NCBI GenBank assembly: GCA_036346395.1
Contig: CM070599.1
Span: forward strand, 7,059,232 to 7,123,231
Origin: Hsuehochloa calcarea
Taxonomy: Eukaryota > Streptophyta > Magnoliopsida > Poales > Poaceae
DNA length: 64,000 nt
Direction: 5' to 3'
In this document: positions 55,874 to 64,000 of the stretch, one piece after another
How the letters are laid out: each line of letters opens with the position of its first letter
How positions within the stretch are numbered: the first letter of the stretch is position 1
The notes under the pieces: generated by a model
Databases searched by the model: none
The model's input: the letters and a program-made list of their open reading frames with translations, nothing else
What the model was told of the DNA's origin: nothing
Program-made: the position numbers and the translations under genes

Positions 55874-57298
55874 ATGTGTATTGATTACCGTGCGCTTAAT
55901 GCAGTCACAATCAAGAACAAATATCCATTACCCCGCATTGAGGACTTGTTTGATCGCTTGAATGGAGCTCAAGTGTTCTCCAAGATTGATCTCCAGTCAG
56001 GGTATAATCAAATCCGTGTGCGTGGCGCGGATGTAGAGAAGATCGCTTTCTCCACCAGGTATGGGCATTATGAGTATAAAGTTATGTCTTTTGGATTGAC
56101 TAATGCACCTGCCATTTTTATAGAGACCATGAACAACATGTTGCACGAGTATCTAGATGACTTCGTGGTGGTGTTCATTGATGATATTCTTATCTATTCC
56201 AAGACCAATGAGGATCATGAGCGTCATTTGAGGCTGGTTTTAGATAATTTGAGAGAGCACAAGTTCTATGCTAAGTTGAAGAAGTGTGAGTTCTGGATTT
56301 CAGAAGTGGGTTTTCTGGGTCATGTGATTAACCCTCAGGGTATTGCTGTTGATCCTAGTAAGGTCTCCACAGTGGTGGATTGGAAGAGGCCGACTAGTGT
56401 GAAGGAGGTGAGGAGTTTCTTGGGTTTGGCTGGTTATTATCGGCGTTTTGTGCAGGATTTCTCTATCATCGCCAAACCGATGTCTCAGCTTACTCAGAAA
56501 GGTGTGAGATTCCAGTGGACCGATGAGTGTGAACGCAGTTTCTGCATTTTGAAGGACAGGTTGGTGACCTCTCCTATTCTCACTCTTCCCGAGCCGGGAA
56601 AGCGGTTCACAGTCTTTTCAGATGCGTCTCGAGTGGGTCTTGGTTGTGTGCTTATGCAAGACGGTAAGGTGATTGCTTATGCGTCAAGACAGTTAAAGAA
56701 GCACGAGCAGAATTATCCCACTCATGATTTGGAGTTGGCTGCGGTTGTTTTTGCTCTCAAGATTTGGAGGCATTATCTATACGGCGAGCCTTGTGATATT
56801 TTCACAGATCACAAGAGTCTCAAGTATATCTTCACTCAGAAGGATCTGAATTTGAGGCAAAGGAGGTGGTTGGAATTGATCAAGGACTATGATCTTACTA
56901 TTCAGTATCATCCAGGCAAGGCCAATGTAGTTGCTGACGCTCTTAGTCGCAAAGCGACTCCGGCTACTCTAGATTGCCTCATTGCTGATTTTGATCGCAT
57001 GGGAATATCTTATTGCTATGCGGGCACGACACATGTTGAGACACAGTTGATTCTTGAGTCAGCTATTCCAGACCGTGTGCGGGAAGCACAACAGAGTGAC
57101 CGGTTATTACAGGAGGTTAGGAAGCGTCTGGATGAGGGTAAAGAGGGTGATTTCAGTATGGATGATTCTGGTACTTTGAGGTTTAAAGGCCGTCTTTGTG
57201 TGCCACAAAAGGCGGAGGTCAAAGATGATATCTTGAGGGAAGCACATCGTACTCATACCTTTGTTCATCTGGTGAGACTAAGATGTATCGAGATCTGA
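55874..57298 (+). pseudogene. Gypsy-2 reverse transcriptase and RNase H (open segment of broken pol)
   Basis: 474 codons open. RT begins MCIDYRALNAVTIKNKYPLP, has the KIDLQSGYNQI block and the active site FIDDILIYSK (about 56,174). RNase H starts near FTVFSDASRVGLGCVLMQ (about 56,608) and includes FTDHKSLKYI and VVADALSRKA. The frame then passes a linker and is lost at about 57,266 where the integrase zinc domain should begin (one base missing in CATCTGGTGAG). Synthesises element cDNA and removes its RNA in intact copies. The start codon is internal. Confidence 0.92.
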
Positions 57299-58510
57299 AA
57301 GCGAAATTTTTGGTGGAAAAGAATGAAGGTGGACATTGCTAACTATGTGGCCTCTTGTGGTGTTTGTCGGCAAGTGAAAGTGAGCACAAGCGTCCCGCAG
57401 GTTGTTGCAACCTTTGGAGGTACCCCAGTGGCCTTGGGATGATATCTCTATGGACTTTGTGGTGGCGTTGCCTCGTTCGCCGCGAGGGAAGGATGCAGTT
57501 TGGGTAGTGGTGGATCGATTCAGCAAGTCTGCGCACTTCATTCCTATTCGCACGACAAATTCAGCGAGTGATCTAGCTCCTATTTATGTGCGTGAAATAG
57601 TAAGACTGCATGGTGTGCCAAAGACCATTGTTTCTGACAGGGATGCGAAGTTTGTCTCTAAGTTACGGGAGAGTCTGCGAGTGCATTGGGCACAGCTCCG
57701 CCTTAGTCTGACGTTTCACCCATTGCAGATGGACGATCGAGCGGACTATTCAGACTTTAGAGGACATGTTGCGATCTTGCGTTTTGTCTTGGAAGGGTAG
57801 TTGGGAGGACCAGTTGCCACTTGCAGAGTTTGCTTATAATAATAGTTACCATTCCAGTATTAGAGCCGCGCCATTTGAGGTTCTCTATGGGCGGAAGTGC
57901 AGATCGCCGCTTTCTTGGGATGCGATTGGAGAGAAGGCAATTTTGGGTCGGACTGGATTGAAGACCGTTGAGCGTGTGGCCATGGTGAGGCGAAATCATT
58001 AGCGGCTCGAGTAGACGAGAAAAGTTATCTTGATTTGAGGAGGCGTGACTTGGAGTTTGCGGTGGGTGACCAGTGCTCTTGAGAGTGTCTCCCACTAAAG
58101 GTATTGTTCGGTTTGGTACCAAAGGAAGCTTAGCCCGAGGTACGTTGGACCGTTCTCGATTATTGCAAGAATTGGGAAGTTAGCCTACCGCTTGGACCTT
58201 CACGAGTCCATGCGTGGAGTTCATAATGTGTTTCACGTCTCGATCTTTGAAAGTTTTTGAGAGATCGAGCATAAGATTTCATTAGAGCGTGACTATTGAG
58301 CAAGACCTCACAGTTGAGTCGCGTCCGGCGCGCATTCTGGAGAGGTCAGAGCGAGTGTTGAGGCACAAGATGTTGGTATACGTCAAGGTGCTGTGGACGC
58401 ATCAGTCTGAGAGAGAGGCGACTTGGGAGTTGGAGTCTCGCATGCGCGAGCTATACGAGTTGTTCACGTCAGTGCGTGTTATTTTGTTGTTTAATTTCAG
58501 CGATGTAGTT
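57299..58510 (+). pseudogene. Gypsy-2 integrase and chromodomain-like tail, broken
   Basis: The zinc-binding part is visible in shifted frames (ANYVASCGVCRQVK near 57,340-57,380). The core reads WPWDDISMDFVVALP, VVVDRFSKSAHFIPI and TIVSDRDAKFVS in 57,402-57,665, then loses its third catalytic region to small lesions (57,670-57,760). PLAEFAYNNSYHSSI and FEVLYGRKCRSPL continue in 57,766-58,002. The tail 58,289-58,519 contains RILERSERVLRHK, then LVYVKVLWTHQS and EATWELESRMRE, like a chromodomain. Intact versions integrate cDNA, with the chromodomain biasing target choice to heterochromatin. Confidence 0.85.
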
Positions 58511-58552
58511 TTTATTTGAGTAGAGCGCGAGTAGAATTCGGGTCGAATTCGT

Positions 58553-58564
58553 TAAGGGGTAGAA
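58553..58564 (+). other. Polypurine tract of Gypsy-2
   Basis: AAGGGGTAGAA lies directly before the 3' LTR start TGTAATACTC. Confidence 0.75.
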
Positions 58565-60953
58565 TGTAATACTCAAAATAATAATAATATTAATAATCGC
58601 GTCTTAAGGGTCGGAGCGTAATTAATTAAATAGTAACAATAAATAATTAATTATTAACCTCTTTAAGGGCCGGTGTGCAATTAAATAAAATAGTACATAT
58701 AAAAATAGAATTTTCGGAATTTTTATGAGCTATATAAATTGTTTTGTGGTTTTCTAGAAACCCTAGCCTTTTAATCTCTTTTTCCCACCGAGCCGTCTCC
58801 ATTTTTTTTTTTCTGTACTGCCGCCTCCTATTTGCATCATTGCGTCGCCAAAGAATCTGCCTTCTTTGCCGCATGCGCACCGAGCCGCGTGGAGGACCGA
58901 ACCAAGACTCAAGCGTTCTTGCATTTCTTTCTTTGCAATTCTTATTCTTATTCTTCTTTGTCTTGATCAAGTCTTGGCTTCTTTGTCTTATTTATTCTTC
59001 TTCTTGGCGGACCCTCTGTGTGCCAGCATCTGGCGATCGCTTTGTGCTGCATACCGCCATTGAACCGAGCCACGCCGGGTCTTTGCTTCTCTGCCATTGC
59101 CCTTGACCGCTTTGCGGTTCTTCTTTGCTATCTGCCGGCGTCTTTGTCTTCTTGATTTCCGTGGCCGAACGTCCTCTGGGCTTGAACCTTGGTTAGGTAA
59201 TCGGTTTCTTTAGATTCAATTAATGCCTTGGTTAGCAAACTTTGAGATTAACGTTTTGAGGTGCCAGCATGTTAGTGATTAGTGGTAGCCGAATTGGTGT
59301 TGTAATTAGAGAAGGTTCTATAGTTTTTAGTCAAAGTGCCGATTAATAGATCCGTTTAACCTGTTGTTCTGTTGTATAATTTATTCGGGTATCTTAATGG
59401 CAAATTTTGGAAATCTCGTCTACTAGTTAATTGTAGATAATTTCGATATCTTTCTTTAGCATATTTAAACATGTCAATCGGACAAGTAGAATTCGAGTTA
59501 TGATTTTCGGAAGGCTGTTGTCCTTGTGGTTGTCGTCTTTCGGCGCTGTTTTGGTAGACTGTAGATTAAAAATAGTAAATAGCTTAATTAGAGTTTTTGA
59601 TCTACATGAAAGTTTTAGATAATTGTCCAATGGTTCTGTAGAATCTGAGAACGCGAATTTTGGTTGGATAAAACAAAAGTTATGAAATTAGTAAGACCTG
59701 CTGTTCCGAAGCGGACAGATCGGCTTTCTGGGCTAAATACGGAGGGTTAGATGATTTAATTAGAAGTCTTCGTAATCTAAGAAAATGTGGATAATTTTAT
59801 AAAGAATCCAGAATGGGGTGGTTTGTGGTGATCGGACTTTTGAGTCAAAAGTTACGCTCTTTTTAGTAACCGGACAGCTATGGGTAACTATTCGGTACCG
59901 GAGTAACGTGGTATATTTGGGGACGTGTAGGAGCGTTGTCGGTTGATTGTTGTTCTTATGATGCTGTAGCTTGTATTGAAATTTATGTATTTAATGTAGG
60001 AGAGGCGTCGTACTTATTGCCATCTGCTAGCCAAATTGTGCGTCGCAACCAGTAAAGGCAAGTGCATGGTAAACAGCGATCAATGATTGATCACTGTGAT
60101 TCTTTATCTTTCAGTACCATTATTGTTGTGCTTTTATTTTATTTTAATTGCAAGCAATGGAATGGTATGAATTTATATTGTTAATGGACATGATGAAAAG
60201 TTGGATATGATGTTTATGATGGAGTTTGCATGTTTGCATACATAAGCATCTTTGCATATGAGAAGGTGATCATGATTGATCACAACTCCACGGGAGTGGA
60301 GGAGGTCCCCGATCCTTATGGAGGAACGGGCTTGAGAGTGAATGTTGTCGCGAGCATTCACTCATGCTATACCGGTATACGCGAAAGAAGTGCATGTGGA
60401 CATGTAGAATAGATTTGCATTGATACATGAGATTAATGGATGAGAATATTAATAGAAGTACCTGTGATGTTAATGAAGTTATTGAATGCTGTTGATTTAT
60501 GATTGTTCGTTGTTTATGGATGTATTTGCTGAGTCGTGGACTCACCCTTGCTCTATTGTTGTCTTTAGGTGATCTTCGAGGATGCCGTAATTGAGAGCGA
60601 GTAGAGCACATGGACATCACATGATCATTCGTCATGATAATCTTTTCATTCAATATTGGTTTACACTTGGACATGTTAGAGGTTGAATAAAGTTTAGGAC
60701 ATCGTTTGGACTAGACTATTTGCTTTATTAATTTGGATTCATTAGTTGATGCTACTTTGGATTATTTACCTGGTTATCATTCCCATTGATTATTTATTAT
60801 CACTTGATCCATAATTGTGCATTGCTCTTCTTGTGGTCCATTGATATGATAATCATTGTTTCCTTGCTGTAATTTTTATAGTGTGTCGATAATTATTAGT
60901 GTAAAGAGTAGAGTGGTGGCATTCTAGGCTCAGTGTTGGGCTGGGGTGTTACA
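58565..60953 (+). repeat. 3' LTR of Gypsy-2
   Basis: 2,389 bp, TGTAATACTC to GGGGTGTTACA. Differences from the 5' LTR concentrate at 58,805-59,150. Confidence 0.93.
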
Positions 60954-62077
60954 TCGGTATATCCAACATAACTTGCGAGCCCTCTTAGCAAGCGCTATCC
61001 GTCATTTCTACTAATTTTGGGGTTCATCTCGCAAGGGGGACCTGGCTCAATACCACTTTCTTGCCGAAAAGTTTCAAATCTCAATGTCCCCGGTCGACAA
61101 ACTATCGGAAGTGTGTTTATTCCGGTGGCTTGCAGGCTAGTCGAGTCGTGTAGGTAAAGTAGTACTCCCCTGCAGGGATCAAACTATTCAAATAGCCGTG
61201 TTCACGGTTATTCACAACACTTGGTTTTGAGATATGTCATCGCTAGACTTTTCAATTAAAATTTGTGGTTACAACTTGGTATTTGGCATGAACGGGTGTT
61301 CATGCACTTTAGTGTGTCAAAGTGGGTTGGTACTTTGGTATTTATTTGATTCATTTGTTTATCAATGTATTCCTTTATAACATGCTTTACTTCTACTTCA
61401 AATCTGCTTTATCAATTGAAAAACTAGTTTGTATAGGTTGAAAATTGTTGCGTCTTTCGCAAAACTAAAGCCACTAATGCTATTCTTTTGATTGACCATT
61501 ATGCATAACTAATTTTACCTTTGTGTAATATTTGCGAGTACGTTTTGTACTCAACCCGCTTGCTGCAATTACAAGTGAAGATGAGCTTCCGATCGATGAG
61601 TTCATTAGCGCCGCCTATGGCGACGCTAACGAATAGTGCTATTATTTGATTCCCAATCAGTTGCCTTGGGCTATGGGCACACCATGCTGGACCTTTTGTT
61701 TAATTTACCTTGCTTCCGCTGCTACTTAGTACTTTTATTTGAATTTGGCCGGTCGGCCGTCATGTAATAGTTTTAGACTTAACTATTATGTTGTATGTCT
61801 TTTGGATTATCATTGTATGTGGTCATATGTTTGTGATTAACGCTGCATGAGAGTATGAGCATGTTGGTCGCTGATCCTGGGAGCCAACATGGCCTCATAC
61901 TTTATGTTGTGAATCCCCTTCTAACTTGTCTAAGTGCGGACTTGGACCGTTTGAAGAACCGATCATCATGTAGTGCTCGCAGGGGAGCAGTGCGCATGAT
62001 TACCGAGGCTCTAGTTTCGGTCAGACCCTCTCACTTGGATGGAGTTAGGATGAAATTCATTCACTTGAGGCCCTTAA

Positions 62078-62120
62078 TTATTTCCATAAGACCGGGAAGG
62101 CCTCGGTCTTACGGAAATAA
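62078..62120. other. Hairpin near the end of R3
   Basis: TTATTTCCATAAGACCG (62,078-62,094) pairs with CGGTCTTACGGAAATAA (62,104-62,120), 16 of 17 positions, with a nine-base loop. It ends 16 bases before the LTR end at 62,136 and could act in RNA 3'-end formation or packaging. Function inferred. Confidence 0.75.
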
Positions 62121-62141
62121 CCCGGGGGTCCTCACATCGGC

Positions 62142-62269
62142 CCACTTCTCTCATGCCCGCTCCAGCCTGCGCTAGTGCCCCTCTCCCCTCTCGCTGACAT
62201 GACGGGCCCGCATGTCAGGAGCCTTCTTCGACCTCGCGTTCGCCTCCGCGCGCTAGCGTGCTCGCCTAC
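62142..62269 (+). mobile_element. R5 (continuation) between R3 and R4
   Basis: Short GC-rich stretch starting TCGGCCCACTTCTC or just after it, with the palindrome-like CTGACATGACGGGCCCGCATGTCAGG at about 62,193-62,219. It resembles the GC-rich leader of R4, consistent with being interior to another R-type copy. Confidence 0.4.
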
Positions 62270-64000
62270 TGTGACATCCCAATTTTCCGAGTCTTAAAAA
62301 TTCTTTGAATAGTTAGTACATAGAAAATTCACCATTTGGAGTTTATTTGAATTTTCAATTAAATTTTAATATGGACTTTAGTATCAAAATAATTTAATGT
62401 GATTAATCCTAACATCAATAATTATCAAAACTATTTTATTTGGATTATATGTGTTTGGTTATATTTTCTAGATTTTTCTAGAATTTTTTTGAGTTCATTT
62501 GCTATTTTCTAATTGTTATTTGGAATTTCTGGTATTTTCAAAAAGAAAAACTAATTTAAAATCCAAGCACAGTGTTTGAGGTGAAACCCAAACCCTATTC
62601 CGTGTGGCCCGGCACTGTGCGGTCCAGCTCGCCCCCGCGCGTGCCCTGCCTCTGACTGACATGCGGGCCCCGCATGTCAGCCTCGTCGTTTCCCTCCACG
62701 CGTCGCTTCGTCTCGCTGGCAGGTGGGTCCCACCGAGTCATCGTCTCTGCGTCGCCTTCTTCTCCGCGTGAAGCCGCATGCGTCGTCCGCCATTGCCGAG
62801 AGCTCAAGCCTCGTCCGACGACGCGGCTTTTCCAACTAAATCGCCCCGGATTTCCGCGTCAAATTGTACCTCTTATCTCCCCGCATCCAATATGGCCGAA
62901 TCAAATCTCCAATCGGTTTCTATCCCCGGGATTTCTGATTTGGTTTTCGTATTCAAAACAGACTTGATTTGGGGATTCCTTATCCCGGGTGTCCGAGCTC
63001 CTATAAATAGCCCCCGAGGTTCGCCCTTGCTTCCGCAACCCAAAGACACCACCCTCATCCCTTCCGAAGCGCTAGCGCCGCCGCAATCCGAGAACTAGGG
63101 TTTTTGGCCGAGCATCTTCTTTGGCGAATTACAACGTTGTCGTTACCGCCCCTTCATCACCGACTGCACCGCCGGGTCCGCCGCCGCCAGGGCTACCTTG
63201 TGTGCCCTTCCCCGCTTCAAGAGCATCGCCGGAACTCGTCGTCGACAACAGTCGTACCTCTTCTCTGTTAAAACCTCGCCGCCGGCCATCACCGTCCACC
63301 TCAACCACCCGTAAGTGCACCAGTGAGTGCGCAATAGCCTCAGCTACGCATTGGTACCACTCACAGCAGGCAAGACACCGTCGTTCGCCGGAGACCATCG
63401 GGATCTGAGCGCCGCCGCCTTGCCATCGTCCATGTCAGCCACCACCTCAACGCTCGCGCCTACTTGTCGTCTCATGTGTCGCCGCGTCAGCACCACGGGT
63501 GCGCATGCATGGCCAGTTCACCGAACCCTAGAACCAATCGCTCGGTGAACTTGGTCTACCGTGAGCCGAGTCGCTGACATGTGGGTCCCACATGTCAGAA
63601 TTTATCTGATTTCTTTAAATTCCATAATTCTGAGGGTTGACGTCATGCTGATGTCATAAATTCGATTTTTCTTTCGAAAAATAATTCAAAAATTCCAGAA
63701 ATTCTAATTTAGTGTATTTTCTTGAGTTTTGATTTTTCAAATGCCATATCTTCTTCATCCGAACTCCGATTGAGCCCACTCAAATTCCTAAATTCATCTA
63801 AATTTGAGATCTATTTTTTAAGATTTTTTTAATTTCTGGAGTTTGTTTTATCTCTGTTATTTTTATTTATTTATTTCATTTGCGAGTAGACGTTAATTCT
63901 TTTGGGACTTTTGAAGAAGGAGTACACCAAGATCATGACTAGTACCTAGACCTATTCCAATGTAAGTTATACATTTGATCATATTGCACCCAGTTTTTAA
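62270..64000 (+). mobile_element. R4: start of another R-family LTR, runs off the right edge
   Basis: Starts TGTGACATCCCAATTTTCC. The R order of compositions follows: AT-rich to 62,575, GC-rich 62,580-63,600, then AT-rich. It contains a convincing TATA box and two TGACATG-CATGTCA palindromes. Reading frames in 62,674-63,548 lie in the GC-rich part on both strands and resemble no family I recognise. Confidence 0.6.
63001..63010 (+). promoter_or_regulatory. TATA box in R4
   Basis: CTATAAATAG followed by CCCCCGAGG, then a leader with CTTCCGCAACCC. It is placed about 730 bases into the LTR and matches the form of the Copia LTR promoter. The expected start is near 63,033. Confidence 0.65.

Larger units (their letters stand above)
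51098..60953 (+). mobile_element. Gypsy-2: full-length Ty3/gypsy chromovirus-like retrotransposon
   Basis: LTRs 51,098-53,491 and 58,565-60,953 (TGTAATACTC to GGGGTGTTACA), perfect target duplication TCGGT (51,093-51,097 and 60,954-60,958), tRNA-Met primer site, gag with zinc knuckles, protease, RT, RNase H, integrase, and a chromodomain-like C-terminus (LVYVKVLWTHQSEREATWEL), the order of Tekay/Del-type chromoviruses. LTRs are almost identical apart from one eroded patch, so insertion looks recent. RT-RNase H is open for 474 codons; gag and integrase are broken. Confidence 0.94.
47691..62136 (+). mobile_element. R3: long non-coding LTR (about 4.6 kb without Gypsy-2)
   Basis: Starts TGTCACATCCCAAATT at 47,691, ends GGGGGTCCTCACA at 62,136. 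Flanks TCTGC and TCGGC differ by one base. Gypsy-2 (51,098-60,953) sits inside it, leaving parts 47,691-51,097 and 60,959-62,136. Composition follows the R order: AT-rich start, GC-rich part 48,170-49,430, AT-rich 49,650-50,400, conserved phrases 50,690-51,060, the ACTCCCCTGCAGGG module at 61,165, and a terminal hairpin. No coding domain seen; the frame 48,218-48,547 lies in the GC-rich part and is not recognised. Confidence 0.72.

Noticed and set aside
62674..63548. Several 73-106-codon frames in R4
   Set aside because: Parallel frames on both strands in high-GC leader sequence downstream of an LTR TATA box; no domain seen.

Overview
The window is repeat-rich plant chromosomal DNA, almost certainly from a grass. 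The grass-like signs are CACTA (En/Spm) transposons with arrays of the subterminal motif TCACAGACGGTT, nested LTR retrotransposons primed by initiator tRNA-Met, and one split gene with a very GC-rich first exon. I see no bacterial, viral or organellar block and no tRNA or rRNA gene.

Only one gene looks intact: a 14-exon half-size ABC transporter of the ABCG (WBC) family on the minus strand (40,584-46,202, 1,087 codons when my splice sites are joined). Just upstream of its 3' end on the map lies a damaged C2H2 (QALGGH-type) zinc-finger gene (39,354-39,626, plus strand).

Layout. 1-852: right end of a CACTA element. 853-2,990: unassigned DNA and an old minus-strand LTR-like fragment. 2,995-14,950: a minus-strand copy (R1) of a long non-coding LTR family, interrupted by a complete gag-only Copia element (5,196-13,121; TSD TTTTC). 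15,049-37,167: a CACTA block with second ORF, spacer array and TNP2 gene all on the minus strand. Its TNP2 gene is split by a Ty3/gypsy element (Gypsy-1, 21,170-28,857) and by a 4.3-kb solo LTR (R2, 29,131-33,474; TSD ATATC). 36,250-39,361: a tandem duplication of a CACTA end plus the zinc-finger upstream region, with a 0.7-kb stray copy of ABCG DNA between the two copies. 47,358-64,000: more members of the R family (R3, R4, R5) nested in one another, with a chromovirus-like Gypsy-2 (51,098-60,953; TSD TCGGT) inside R3.

Order of events read from the nesting: CACTA or R elements first, then Gypsy-1, R2, Copia and Gypsy-2. Two points deserve most attention. First, small lesions repeatedly replace or delete bases in CTG/CAG trinucleotides in silent copies (captured ABCG fragment, zinc finger, Copia 5' LTR, Gypsy-2 LTRs, gag and integrase), while the ABCG gene is untouched; this may be a sequencing artefact tied to CHG methylation or a real mutational process. 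Second, the captured ABCG fragment sits directly downstream of a duplicated zinc-finger 5' region and in antisense to it, so any transcript from there would be complementary to ABCG mRNA. All coordinates and splice sites come from reading by eye; no alignment or database search was run.
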